64,000 nt of DNA from JAFCUW01 sp049897565 (lineage in GTDB: Bacteria > Pseudomonadota > Gammaproteobacteria > Burkholderiales > Burkholderiaceae_D), in assembly GCF_049897565.1 (NCBI RefSeq), contig NZ_JAFCWM010000016.1, forward strand, positions 54,674-118,673, read 5' to 3'. How positions within the stretch are numbered: position 1 is the stretch's first letter; each line of letters starts with the position of its first letter. The position numbers and the translations under genes are program-made. A model generated the notes under the pieces. That model saw only the letters and a program-made list of their open reading frames with translations. It did not search any database and had not been told where the DNA came from. This document shows, one piece after another, positions 43,234-52,749 of this stretch.

Positions 43234-44010
43234 ATGATGAAAATTGAATCAGTCGAAACGCCGAAAACCTCGATTCAAGTGATCGAACGCATGGTCGCGC
43301 TGCTCGACGCGCTGGCGACTTACAGCGATCCGGTCAGCCTGAAGGAGTTGTCCAGAGTGACGGGCCTGCATCCCTCGACCGCGCACCGCATCCTTAACGA
43401 CATGGTCATCACCCGTTTCGTCGACCGGGTCGAGCCGGGCACGTACCGGCTCGGCATGCGCCTGCTGGAACTGGGCAATGTGGTCAAGAGCCGGCTGTCG
43501 GTGCGCGAGGCAGCGCTCGACTACATGCGTGCGCTGCACAAGAAAACCCAGCAGACCATCAACTTGTCGGTGCGCCAGGGCGACGAGATCGTCTATATCG
43601 ACCGCGCATTTTCCGAGCGTTCCGGCATGCAGGTGGTGCGCGCGATCGGCGGACGCGGGCCGCTGCACCTGACATCGACCGGCAAGCTGTTCCTGTCGGT
43701 CGACGACCCGAAGGCGATCCGCTCGTACGCGACGCGCACCGGTCTTGCCGGGCACAACAAGAACTCGATCACCGACCTGGGCAAGCTCGAGCGCGAGTTG
43801 AGCCTGGTGCGCTCGCGCGGCTATGCGCGCGACAACGAAGAGCTGGAGCTGGGGGTGCGCTGCATGGCGGCCGGCATCCACGACGATACCGGCAAACTCA
43901 TCGCGGGACTGTCGATTTCGGCGCCGGCCGACCGGCTGCAGGAAGAATGGCTGGAAGACCTGACGCAGACCGCCGGCCAGATTTCGGCCACGCTCGGCTA
44001 CACGCCGTAA
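43234..44010 (+). CDS. IclR family transcriptional regulator
   Basis: The 258 residues have an N-terminal winged helix (VIERMVALLDALATYSDPVS, LSRVTGLHPSTAHRILNDM) and an IclR effector domain (RQGDEIVYIDRAF, GGRGPLHLTSTGKLFL, and LGVRCMAAGIHDDTGKLIAGLSIS). The regulated genes and ligand are unknown. Two ATGs lie in tandem at 43234 and 43237 with no ribosome-binding site, and the leader is short. It converges on pbpG with 3 bp between stop codons. Confidence 0.88.
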   Translation: MMKIESVETPKTSIQVIERMVALLDALATYSDPVSLKELSRVTGLHPSTAHRILNDMVITRFVDRVEPGTYRLGMRLLELGNVVKSRLSVREAALDYMRALHKKTQQTINLSVRQGDEIVYIDRAFSERSGMQVVRAIGGRGPLHLTSTGKLFLSVDDPKAIRSYATRTGLAGHNKNSITDLGKLERELSLVRSRGYARDNEELELGVRCMAAGIHDDTGKLIAGLSISAPADRLQEEWLEDLTQTAGQISATLGYTP

Positions 44011-44013
44011 CGC

Positions 44014-45060
44014 TTAGCCGACCGCTGGCGGCCTGAGCGCCTCGAGCCAGCGGCGCATGCGCCCGGCATCGGCGGTGCGCGACTGCTTGCCCTTGGAGTC
44101 GAGGAACACCATGATCACAGCGCGGCCCTGGATCATCGCCTGCATCACCAGGCAGCGCCCTGCTTCGTTGATGAAGCCGGTCTTTTGCAGGCCGATTTCC
44201 CAATCAGGACTGGCCACCAGGTAGTTGGTGTTCGAGTAGTGCATCATGCGGCCGCTGGCGTCGACGACGGATTTCGGATCGGTGGAATACTCGCGCAGCA
44301 GCGGTTCCTGGTGCGCCACGACGGCAAGCTTGGCAAGGTCGCGCGCGCTGGCGATGTTGCGGCTCGACAGGCCACTCGAGTCCACATAGCGCGTATCGTT
44401 CATGCCGAGCAGGCGCGCCTTGGCGTTCATCGCCGCGACGAAGGCGGAGATGCCGCCCGGATAGTTGCGGCCCAGCGCGGCGGCGGCGCGATTTTCCGAA
44501 CTCATCAACGCGATGTGCAGCAGGTTGCCGCGTGTCATGCGGGCGCCGACGCGCAGGCGCGAACCGGTGTGCTTCTCGCGGTCGACGTCGTCCTCTGTGA
44601 TGGTGAGCATTTCGTTCATGTCCTGCTGCGCCTGCACCACGACCAGGCCTGTCATCAGCTTGGTGATCGAGGCGATCGGCAGCGCGACGTTGGCGTTCTT
44701 TTCGAACAGCACTTCCGAATTGCTCTGGTCGAGCACGAAGGCGACGCTGGAAGCGAGCGCCAGCGGATCACGCGTGAGGTTCAGGCCGGCGGCGTCGCCA
44801 GCGGTGCGGATGGGAATGAAGTTGGCGCTGCGCACAGGCCGGTAGATGACCGAGCGCTTGCCGCGCACCACGGTGATGCGCTTGGCAATGCGTGGCCGCT
44901 CGGTGGCCACCGCGCTCGCCTGCACCTTGCGCCGGGCCGGTTTCTTGACGATTTGTTTTTTGACGGACGTTGCCTGCGGGCGCCCTTCCGTGCTCGCGGC
45001 CGAGGCCGGCGTGAGGATAAATAGCAATGAAACAATGGCGCCCAACGCAAGCTTAAACAT
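44014..45060 (-). CDS. pbpG: D-alanyl-D-alanine endopeptidase (PBP7/PbpG type)
   Basis: This periplasmic enzyme cuts peptide crosslinks in peptidoglycan. The 348 residues have a signal peptide (LALGAIVSLLFILTPASA), a basic linker and an S11 peptidase domain with SxxK (ASITKLMTG), SxN (SSENRAA) and KTG (QKTGFINEAG). MFKLALG is the start, with AAAGGA seven bases upstream. A promoter lies at 45100-45127. Confidence 0.92.
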   Translation of the reverse strand: MFKLALGAIVSLLFILTPASAASTEGRPQATSVKKQIVKKPARRKVQASAVATERPRIAKRITVVRGKRSVIYRPVRSANFIPIRTAGDAAGLNLTRDPLALASSVAFVLDQSNSEVLFEKNANVALPIASITKLMTGLVVVQAQQDMNEMLTITEDDVDREKHTGSRLRVGARMTRGNLLHIALMSSENRAAAALGRNYPGGISAFVAAMNAKARLLGMNDTRYVDSSGLSSRNIASARDLAKLAVVAHQEPLLREYSTDPKSVVDASGRMMHYSNTNYLVASPDWEIGLQKTGFINEAGRCLVMQAMIQGRAVIMVFLDSKGKQSRTADAGRMRRWLEALRPPAVG

Positions 45061-45099
45061 CTGTAAATCCTTTGAGGCGAACTGAAGAACACTCGTTGC

Positions 45100-45127
45100 A
45101 GTGTAGCAAAACACTCGGCAATGGCAA
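45100..45127 (-). promoter_or_regulatory. Promoter of pbpG
   Basis: On the minus strand, TTGCCA (45127-45122) and TACACT (45105-45100) have a 16-bp spacer, and the leader would be about 35 nt. Confidence 0.6.
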
Positions 45128-45212
45128 GCGAATTTAACCTTTAAAGAAATACTTATGCAACTGCGCAACGGTCGCTCAATATGCGTTCGTTGTCAGTCAA
45201 TAGTGTACGACT

Positions 45213-45908
45213 TTATTCGAGAAACCGTACGAATTCGGTGACCGAAGCGCGCTCCGTGATCAAGGAATTTTCGATTTTTTCGAGGTCGGCGTAGCCGAGC
45301 GCCATGCCGCATACCACTGTTTCGCTGGCCGGCAACGACAGCTGTTCGGCGATGATGCGATGGAACTGGGTAAACGCCGCTTGTGGACAAGTATCGAGCC
45401 CGCGCCCGCGCGCGGCCACCATTATGTTCTGCAGGAACATGCCATAGTCCAACCAGGAACCTTGCTCGAGCACGCGGTCGATCGTGAAGATCAGGCCGAC
45501 CGGGGCGTCGAAGAAACGGTAGTTGCGCCCGTGCTGGGCAGCCATGCCGGCCTTGTCTTCGCGCGTCAGCCCGAGCAGCGCGTACAGATCCCAGCCGACC
45601 TTGCGGCGGCGTTCGATGAACGGCGACACCCACTGCCGCGGGTAATAGTTGTACTCCTCGGTGTGGGCGGCGGCTGCGTCCTTGTCGCCGTACACCGCCA
45701 AGATCGCCGCCGACAGGCGCTCCTTGGCGTCGCCGGTCAGTACCGTTACTTTCCACGGCTGGATATTGGTGCCCGACGGCGCGCGTGCGCTGACCTCGAG
45801 GATCGCCTCGATGTCTTCGCGCTCGACCGGGGTCGGCAGGAAGGCGCGGATCGAGCGGCGCGAGACGATGGCGCTGTCGACTGCTTGCTGTTGCTGGTTC
45901 GAGATCAT
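45213..45908 (-). CDS. Nitroreductase family protein
   Basis: This is a 231-residue FMN-dependent oxidoreductase. It contains IVSRRSIRAFLPTPVEREDI and the FMN-binding RAPSGTNIQPWKVTVLTG near the N-terminus, and QAAFTQFHRIIAEQL and VVCGMALGYADLEK near the C-terminus. Members reduce nitro compounds, quinones or flavins; the natural substrate is not shown. It starts 10 bp after the stop of an EamA exporter gene on the same strand. Confidence 0.9.
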   Translation of the reverse strand: MISNQQQQAVDSAIVSRRSIRAFLPTPVEREDIEAILEVSARAPSGTNIQPWKVTVLTGDAKERLSAAILAVYGDKDAAAAHTEEYNYYPRQWVSPFIERRRKVGWDLYALLGLTREDKAGMAAQHGRNYRFFDAPVGLIFTIDRVLEQGSWLDYGMFLQNIMVAARGRGLDTCPQAAFTQFHRIIAEQLSLPASETVVCGMALGYADLEKIENSLITERASVTEFVRFLE

Positions 45909-45918
45909 CAGGAGTTCC

Positions 45919-46824
45919 TTATTTTTTCACCACAAATATAACGCCGATAACGGCAACCACCATGCCGAGTATACCGAGCAGGCTGAACGCCTCGCCGAAT
46001 GCAATCCACGCCATCACGGCAGTCGTCGGCGGCGTCAGGTACAGCAGGCTGGTCACCTGGGTGGCGTCGCTGCGGCGCAACAGCTTAAACAGCAGGAAGA
46101 TGGCGCCGATCGACAGCGCCAGCACCGACCACAGCAAGGCGCCGATGAAGCTTGGCGTCCACGCCACCGTCGTCAAGCCCAGGTCGAAGTCCTCGAACAG
46201 CACGGCCGCCGGCAAGAGCACCAGCATGGTCGCCGTAAACTGGATGACGCTGCCGGTGCGCAAATCGAAGCGCGGGCAAAAGCGCTTCTGGTACATGGTG
46301 CCGACGGTGATGGAGAACAGCGCCGCCACGCAAAACCCGATCGACAGCGCCGACAGGCCGACCAGGTTGATCTTGGCCGCCACCACCAGCGCTACCCCGC
46401 CCAGTCCGAACGCCAGACCCAGCCATTGACGGGGGCGCACCGTCTCGCCAATCAGCGGCGCGGCCGCGGCGGTGAGGATCGGCTGCATGCCGACGATCAG
46501 CGCCGACAGCCCGGCCGGCATGCCAAGCTTGATGGCGCACCAGACGCCGGCCAGGTAGCCCGCTTGCAGCAGCAGGCCGGCCACCGCGATGTGGCCGATG
46601 CCGGCCGCATGCGGCCACGGCGCCCGCCAGATCAGCACGCACGGCACCAGCAGGACCAGCACGCCGGCGCAGCGCAATATCAGGAAAGTTAAAGGCGGGG
46701 CATACGGCAGGCCGAACTTGGCGACGATGAAGCCGGTGCTCCAGAGCAATACGAAGAAGATGGGTACCGGGGAGAGCCAGGCTGGCGTGAAGCGCGCTGC
46801 AACATCGGAGGGATTGTTTGACAT
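45919..46824 (-). CDS. EamA-family (DMT) transporter
   Basis: The 301 residues form ten membrane helices in two EamA repeats (FFVLLWSTGFIVAKFGLPYA near the start; LLYLTPPTTAVMAWIAFGEAF near the end). It is a different lineage from the EamA gene at 28538. Its ATG has no clear ribosome-binding site; an in-frame TTG lies one codon upstream. It diverges from the phasin gene. Confidence 0.87.
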   Translation of the reverse strand: MSNNPSDVAARFTPAWLSPVPIFFVLLWSTGFIVAKFGLPYAPPLTFLILRCAGVLVLLVPCVLIWRAPWPHAAGIGHIAVAGLLLQAGYLAGVWCAIKLGMPAGLSALIVGMQPILTAAAAPLIGETVRPRQWLGLAFGLGGVALVVAAKINLVGLSALSIGFCVAALFSITVGTMYQKRFCPRFDLRTGSVIQFTATMLVLLPAAVLFEDFDLGLTTVAWTPSFIGALLWSVLALSIGAIFLLFKLLRRSDATQVTSLLYLTPPTTAVMAWIAFGEAFSLLGILGMVVAVIGVIFVVKK

Positions 46825-47173
46825 CAATCAGGAACGCAAAGGGACAATAAAGCCGATGCGCCGAATCAGCAGGCAGGAAGCGCGAAGCGATAAGTCTATC
46901 ATGGGAGCGCCGAAGATGTTTCCTTACCCCAATCCCTATGAAGAATGGTAGGTTTGATTCCCGCTGCATATTGTTTCGGTGATAAGCCAACTGGATTTAA
47001 TTTTAATTTGTGCAGCGCACCAAAAGTGCTTGACCTTCCATAAAAACTCAGTAAAATAGGCTTTGTTGCGCTGCACAATATATGTCTGGCGACAGATGTA
47101 CAGAATTCACCTGCTTCACCGGTATCAAGCAACATTCGTTTTTAACGCTATTCAACAATCATTGGAGAATTAT
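46825..47173 (+). other. 349-bp divergent region between EamA exporter and phasin
   Basis: No gene is supported here. The right half is unusually AT-rich and holds the phasin promoter with two flanking 16-bp repeats. The left half (46825-46990) shows nothing that I can name. Confidence 0.5.
47008..47078 (+). promoter_or_regulatory. Phasin promoter flanked by paired operator-like sites
   Basis: TTGACC (47030-47035) and TAAAAT (47052-47057) are spaced 16 bp apart. A 16-bp element at 47008-47023 (TTGTGCAGCGCACCAA) and its inverted near-copy at 47063-47078 (TTGTTGCGCTGCACAA; 15 of 16 bases match after inversion) flank the promoter, the second covering the expected start point. The layout fits a repressor such as PhaR, which controls phasin genes in PHA-forming bacteria. 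The factor itself is inferred. Confidence 0.65.
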
Positions 47174-47731
47174 ATGTTTGCAATCCCTGAGCAGTTTTCG
47201 AACGCCACCAAAGCCAATTTCGAGCAGCAGTTCGCCGTCTTCTCGTCGCTGACTGCCAAGGCCTTCGAAGGCATGGAAAAACTCGTTGAGTTGAACATCA
47301 CCGCCGCCAAGGCATCGCTGGAAGAGTCGTCGGCTGCGACGCGCCAACTGCTCGCTGCCAAGGATCCACAAGAATTCTTCTCGCTGGCCGCTGCACAAAC
47401 CCAGCCTACGGCCGAAAAAGCAATGTCGTACAGCAAGCAAGTCGCTGCGATCGTTGCCGGCACCCAGGCCGAGTTCACCAGCGCCGCCGAAACGCAGATT
47501 GCCGAAACCAACCGCAAGGTCATCAGCCTGGTCGACGAAGTGAGCAAGAATGCACCTGCCGGTTCGGAGAATGTTGTTGCCGCCTTCAAAGCATCGCTGG
47601 GCAATGCAAACGCCGGCTACGAGCAGCTGACCAAGACCGGCAAGCAAGCCGCTGAAGCCATCGAAACCAACGTGACCGCCGCCGTGAACCAGTTCACCCA
47701 GGCTGCCCAGAAGGTCGCTGGCAAGAAGTAA
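47174..47731 (+). CDS. phaP: Phasin family protein (PHA granule surface protein)
   Basis: Phasins coat polyhydroxyalkanoate granules. The 185 residues are alanine-rich, helical and without cysteine. They start MFAIPEQFSNATKANFEQQF, continue with the phasin_2 pattern FEGMEKLVELNITAAKASLEE, and end AAQKVAGKK, the usual betaproteobacterial form. GGAGA lies six bases before the ATG at 47174. It is monocistronic, with an operator-like promoter upstream and a strong terminator downstream, and implies that the organism stores PHA. Confidence 0.93.
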   Translation: MFAIPEQFSNATKANFEQQFAVFSSLTAKAFEGMEKLVELNITAAKASLEESSAATRQLLAAKDPQEFFSLAAAQTQPTAEKAMSYSKQVAAIVAGTQAEFTSAAETQIAETNRKVISLVDEVSKNAPAGSENVVAAFKASLGNANAGYEQLTKTGKQAAEAIETNVTAAVNQFTQAAQKVAGKK

Positions 47732-47758
47732 TCAACACCGCCAGCCTGGCCGGAATAC

Positions 47759-47788
47759 AAAAAGCCTCGATTCGTCGAGGCTTTTTTT
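47759..47788 (+). terminator. Terminator of the phasin gene
   Basis: A 12-bp perfect stem (47759-47770 with 47775-47786) closes a TTCG tetraloop and ends in seven T. It is near-symmetrical and may work in both directions. Confidence 0.92.
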
Positions 47789-47805
47789 GGTCCGGATAGC
47801 TACAG

Positions 47806-47849
47806 GCGAAAAGCTGGCGAAAAGCTGGCGAAAAGCTGGCGAAAAGCTG
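47806..47849 (+). repeat. 11-bp tandem repeat, four perfect copies
   Basis: GCGAAAAGCTG is repeated four times without gap between the phasin terminator and the adjacent palindrome. The last copy runs into the left arm of the palindrome, whose outer bases (AAAAGCTG) are the same. Confidence 0.95.
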
Positions 47850-47905
47850 GTGTCAGGTCTGACATTCGGACATTTGTCCGAATGTCAGACCTGACACCAG
47901 CTTTT
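47842..47905. repeat. 64-bp palindrome containing the GGTCTGAC motif (copy 2)
   Basis: Two perfectly complementary 31-bp arms (47842-47872 and 47875-47905) surround a 2-nt centre. GGTCTGAC is inside the left arm and GTCAGACC inside the right arm. It sits between the convergent phasin and livF genes, and the right end is 4 bp from the livF stop. Confidence 0.95.
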
Positions 47906-47908
47906 GGG

Positions 47909-48627
<719 letters not shown>

Positions 48628-48631
<4 letters not shown>

Positions 48632-49401
48632 TTATGCGCGCCTCCGAGGTAGGCGTCGATGACAGCCTGATTCTTTTGTATGTCGGCCGGTAAGCCCTCG
48701 GCGATCGGTTTGCCGTACTCGAGCACGGTGATGCGGTCGCACAGGCCCATCATCAGCTTGACGTCGTGCTCGATCAGCAGCACGGTCTTGCCTTCGTTCT
48801 TTATCTTGACCAGCAGCTCGCGCAGCGCCAGTTTCTCGGTCGCGTTCATGCCGGCGGCCGGTTCGTCCAGCGCCAGCAGTTGCGGGTCGGTCGCCAGCGC
48901 GCGGGCAATTTCGAGCCGGCGCTGGTCGCCGTACGACAGGAACTTGGCGGTGCGGCTGGCGAACTGGCCGATGCCGACAAAGTCGAGCAGCTCCTGGGCG
49001 CGCGCCCGGATCGACGCTTCTTCGAGGCGCGCCGCCTTGTGGCGGAACACCGCGCCGAACACGCCTTGGTGCGAGCGCACGTGGCGCCCGACCATGACAT
49101 TTTCGAGCGCCGTCATCTCGCCAAACAGGCGGATGTTCTGGAACGTGCGGGCGATGCCGGCCTTGGCCACTTCGTGCGGCGCCGACGGCGAATACGGTTT
49201 GCCGGCCAGCTCGAAGGTGCCGGTGTCGGGCTGGTACAGCCCGGTGATGACGTTGAAAAACGTCGTCTTGCCGGCGCCGTTCGGTCCGATCAGGCCATAG
49301 ATCTGGCCCTTCATGATCTTGATGCCGACCTCGGTCAGCGCCTGCAGGCCGCCGAAGCGCTTGTTGACGCCGGCGATGTTAAGAATGATCTGTTCGCTCA
49401 T
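48628..49401 (-). CDS. livG: Branched-chain amino-acid ABC transporter ATPase LivG
   Basis: The 257 residues have Walker A GPNGAGKTT, the Q-loop region GIARTFQNIRLF, signature LSYGDQRRLEIARALA, Walker B LLALDEPAAGMN and H-loop LLIEHDVKLMM. The start at 49401 (MSEQIILNIAGVNKRFGGLQ) has AGGA upstream. An in-frame ATG eight codons earlier would abut the livM stop. The frame stays open much further left by chance, across livM, and is not coding there. Confidence 0.94.
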
Positions 49402-49424
49402 GATTGCTTGTCCTCGCGCGGCCA

Positions 49425-50633
49425 TCAGGCCGGAAACACTTCGGCCTTGTTGGTCTCGGCCGCGTCGGGCCGGTCTTCGTGTTTCGGCGACGGCCACAGG
49501 CCGGCCGGACGGTTCAGCATGATCAGCACCAGCGCCAGGCCATACAGCAGTTGACGCAGCACTTCCGACTCGATCACGACTTTGCCGAAGATGGCCATTT
49601 GGGCCGGCTCGACGACGTGGCGCAACACTTCCGGCAAGGCCGCGAGCAGCACGCCGCCCATGATGACGCCCGGGATGTGGCCAATGCCGCCGAGCACCAC
49701 CATCGCCAGCACCGCGATCGATTCGGTCAGCGAGAACGATTCCGGCGACACGAAGCCCTGGAACGAGGCGAACATCGCGCCGGCGACGCCGCCGAACGAG
49801 GCGCCCATCGAGAACGCCAGCAGTTTGACGTTGCGCGTGTTGATGCCCATCGCCTTGGCGGCGATTTCGTCTTCGCGGATCGCCACCCAGGCGCGGCCCA
49901 GGCGCGAATGCTGCAGTCGCGAGGTGACGAACACGATGGCGATGCACAGGAACAGGAACAGGAAATAGTAGGCGTTCACGGACGGCATCGAAAAGTCGCC
50001 GATGATGACGTTGGCGCGCGAGCCGGGCTCGCCGGCCAGGTTGACGGCGAAGATGCGGATCGGGTCGATCGAGTTGATGCCTTGCGGCCCGTTGGTGAAG
50101 TTGATCGGGTCGTTCAGGTTGTTCATGAAGATGCGGATGATCTCGCCGAAGCCGAGCGTGACGATGGCCAGGTAGTCGCCGCGCAGCTTCAGCGTCGGCG
50201 CGCCGAGCAAGGCGCCAAAGAAGCCCGCTACCAGCGCGGCCAGCGGCACGATGATCCACACCGACAGGTGGATGCCGTTCTGCACGATGTCCGGCCCCAT
50301 GATCGACACCAGCGCGTTGCCCACCGTCGGGTTGTAGTTGACGATCGATTCGAGCAGCATGGCGAACTGCGGCGACGCCAGCAGGCCAGTCAGGTAGGCG
50401 CCGACGGCGAAGAAGGCGATGTAGCCGAGGTCGAGCAGACCGGCGAAGCCGACCACGATGTTCAGGCCGAGCGCCAGCATGATGTACAGCAGCGCGATGT
50501 CGATGATGCGGACCCACGAGTTGCCGTATTGGGCGGCAACGAACGGGAAGATCATCAGGCCGATCAGCAGGATCGCCATGCTGGCGTAGGCCTGGCGCGG
50601 CTTGTTGGTGACGTCGAAATTGAGGAGAGCCAT
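49425..50633 (-). CDS. livM: Branched-chain amino-acid ABC transporter permease LivM
   Basis: The 402-residue permease has about nine membrane helices, LNIVVGFAGLLDLGYIAFF in the first part, and the coupling loop RLGRAWVAIREDEIAAKAMG. It is at the upper end of the family length. AAAGGA lies before its ATG. It follows livH by 17 bp. Confidence 0.93.
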   Translation of the reverse strand: MALLNFDVTNKPRQAYASMAILLIGLMIFPFVAAQYGNSWVRIIDIALLYIMLALGLNIVVGFAGLLDLGYIAFFAVGAYLTGLLASPQFAMLLESIVNYNPTVGNALVSIMGPDIVQNGIHLSVWIIVPLAALVAGFFGALLGAPTLKLRGDYLAIVTLGFGEIIRIFMNNLNDPINFTNGPQGINSIDPIRIFAVNLAGEPGSRANVIIGDFSMPSVNAYYFLFLFLCIAIVFVTSRLQHSRLGRAWVAIREDEIAAKAMGINTRNVKLLAFSMGASFGGVAGAMFASFQGFVSPESFSLTESIAVLAMVVLGGIGHIPGVIMGGVLLAALPEVLRHVVEPAQMAIFGKVVIESEVLRQLLYGLALVLIMLNRPAGLWPSPKHEDRPDAAETNKAEVFPA

Positions 50634-50650
50634 GATGTTCCTTTAGCGGG

Positions 50651-51580
50651 TCAGGCGCGGTCGGCGACGCGTTCGCCCATGATGCCGGACGGCCGGATCG
50701 TGAGCACGATGATGAGGACCACGAAGGCGAAGATGTCCTGGTAGTGGCTGCCAAGGAAGCCGCCGGTCAGGTCGCCGATGTAGCCGGCGCCGAGGCTCTC
50801 GATGATGCCGAGCAAAATGCCGCCGATCATCGCGCCGTAGATGTTGCCGATGCCGCCCAGCACCGCGGCGCAGAACGCCTTCAGGCCTGGCAAGGTGCCC
50901 ATCGCGAACGCGATCGACGCATAGTTGGCGCCCCACATCACGCCGGCGACCGCGGCCAGCGCGGCGCCGATGGCGAAGGTGGCGACGATCACCATGTTCG
51001 CGTCCACGCCCATCAGGCCGGCCACGCGCGGGTTTTCGGCGACGGCGCGCATGGCGCGGCCCATCTTGGTTTTCTCGACCAGGAACACCAGGCCGAGCAT
51101 CGCCAGCGCGGCGAGCACCAGCAGCAGCAGCTGGGTCTGCGAAATGACGGCGCCGCCGATCATGATCGGGTCGGACGACAGCAGTTGCGGGAACGGCAGC
51201 GGGCTGCGCCCCCAGATCATCATGGCAAACGTCTGCAGCAGGATCGACACGCCGATCGCGGTGATCAAGGGCGCCAGGCGCGGCGCATTGCGCAGCCGGC
51301 GGTAGGCGACCCGTTCGATGATGATGTTGACCAGCATGCAGGCGGGGATGGCGCAGGCGATGGCGATGAACAGGTCGATGTAGCCCGGCAGGCCGGGCGC
51401 GAACACTTCGAGCAGTTTGAGCACCGTCAGGCCGACCATGGCGCCGATCATCAGCACGTCGCCGTGGGCGAAGTTGATCAGGTTCAGCACGCCGTACACC
51501 ATCGTATAGCCCAGCGCGATCAGGGCGTACATGCTGCCCAGCACCAGACCGTTGATAATCTGTTGGATAAAGGTATCCAT
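50651..51580 (-). CDS. livH: Branched-chain amino-acid ABC transporter permease LivH
   Basis: The 309-residue permease has eight or so helices, with MYALIALGYTMVYGVLNLIN near the start and the coupling segment MGRAMRAVAENPRVAGLMG. It is the first gene of livHMGF. No binding-protein gene (livJ/livK) lies upstream or downstream within the window. The 208-bp upstream gap holds no clear promoter. Confidence 0.93.
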   Translation of the reverse strand: MDTFIQQIINGLVLGSMYALIALGYTMVYGVLNLINFAHGDVLMIGAMVGLTVLKLLEVFAPGLPGYIDLFIAIACAIPACMLVNIIIERVAYRRLRNAPRLAPLITAIGVSILLQTFAMMIWGRSPLPFPQLLSSDPIMIGGAVISQTQLLLLVLAALAMLGLVFLVEKTKMGRAMRAVAENPRVAGLMGVDANMVIVATFAIGAALAAVAGVMWGANYASIAFAMGTLPGLKAFCAAVLGGIGNIYGAMIGGILLGIIESLGAGYIGDLTGGFLGSHYQDIFAFVVLIIVLTIRPSGIMGERVADRA

Positions 51581-51721
51581 GTTTTCGGTTGTCTCTTTCT
51601 CTTCGTTCTAACAAAAACGGCACCCGGAGGATCTCCCCGCAGTGCCGCTCTGGCCTTACGCCGCGTACTTACAGCGATCACGCACGCTCCGCGCAATCCG
51701 AGCGTCGCCATGATAGCGATG

Positions 51722-51746
51722 TTTTCCGAAAACTAATATCGGAAAA
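51722..51746. repeat. Inverted repeat upstream of livH
   Basis: TTTTCCGA (51722-51729) and TCGGAAAA (51739-51746) with a 9-bp spacer lie in the AT-rich gap between livH and the ispH stop. The operon reads away from this point, so it could be a regulator site for livHMGF or the end of ispH transcription. Confidence 0.45.
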
Positions 51747-51788
51747 TAACAACCGGCCACATTTAGTTTTTCCTGCGGTCAACTTGCC

Positions 51789-52736
51789 TCAGGCGACGAC
51801 GGGCTTGATGCCGTCCAGCCCTTTCGGCATCGGGAACGTCACATGCTCCTCGACACCCTCGAGCGCCCGCACGCTGCGCGCGCCCAGTTCCTTCAGGCGG
51901 TCGATGACGGCCTGGACCAGAACTTCGGGGGCCGAGGCGCCGGCGGTGACGCCGATGCGCAGCTTGCCGACCAGCCACTGGGGGTCGATCTGCGAGGCGT
52001 CGTCGATCATGTAGGCCGGCGTGCCCATCTTGTCGGCCACTTCGCGCAGCCGGTTCGAGTTCGAGCTGTTCGGGCTGCCCACGACGATCACCAGTTCGAC
52101 CTGCGGCGCCATGAACTTGACCGCTTCCTGGCGGTTGGTGGTGGCGTAGCAGATATCGCCCTTCTTCGGCTCGATGATGGCGGGGAACTTGCGCTTGAGG
52201 GCGGCGATGACGGCGGCGGTGTCGTCCACCGACAGCGTGGTTTGCGACACGTAGGCCACCTTGTCGGGATTGGCGACCTGCAAGGTGTCGACGTCGGCGA
52301 CCGTTTCGACCAGGTGCATGCCGGCGTCGGCCTGCCCCATGGTGCCTTCGACTTCAGGATGGCCGTCGTGGCCGATCATGACGATTTCGCAGCCCAGCGC
52401 GCGCATCTTCGACACCTCGACGTGCACCTTGGTCACCAGCGGACAGGTGGCGTCGAAGATGGTCAGGCCGCGGGCGGTCGCTTCGGCGCGCACCGCTTTT
52501 GATACGCCGTGCGCCGAAAACACCAGCGTGTTGCCGGCCGGGACGTCGTCGAGATCCTCGATGAAGATCGCGCCCTTGTTGCGCAGGTCGGCGACGACGT
52601 AGGCGTTGTGGACGATTTCGTGGCGCACATAGATTGGCGCGCCAAACTGCAGCAGCGCGCGCTCGACGATTTCGATGGCGCGGTCGACGCCGGCGCAAAA
52701 ACCACGCGGCTGGGCTAGAAGAATTTCGCTGTCCAT
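51789..52736 (-). CDS. ispH: 4-hydroxy-3-methylbut-2-enyl diphosphate reductase
   Basis: IspH is the last enzyme of the MEP isoprenoid pathway, an iron-sulfur enzyme. The 315 residues contain the three cluster cysteines in QPRGFCAGVDRAIEIVE, FDATCPLVTKVH and KGDICYATTNRQ, plus the HPEVEGTMGQ segment with the catalytic glutamate. It lies 13 bp downstream of fkpB, the classic fkpB-ispH pair. Confidence 0.97.
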   Translation of the reverse strand: MDSEILLAQPRGFCAGVDRAIEIVERALLQFGAPIYVRHEIVHNAYVVADLRNKGAIFIEDLDDVPAGNTLVFSAHGVSKAVRAEATARGLTIFDATCPLVTKVHVEVSKMRALGCEIVMIGHDGHPEVEGTMGQADAGMHLVETVADVDTLQVANPDKVAYVSQTTLSVDDTAAVIAALKRKFPAIIEPKKGDICYATTNRQEAVKFMAPQVELVIVVGSPNSSNSNRLREVADKMGTPAYMIDDASQIDPQWLVGKLRIGVTAGASAPEVLVQAVIDRLKELGARSVRALEGVEEHVTFPMPKGLDGIKPVVA

Positions 52737-52749
52737 GGGAATCCCGTCC

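Noticed and set aside
47806..47905. CRISPR-like repeat array
   Set aside because: Units are 11 bp with no spacers and lead into a palindrome; no cas gene is present anywhere in the window.
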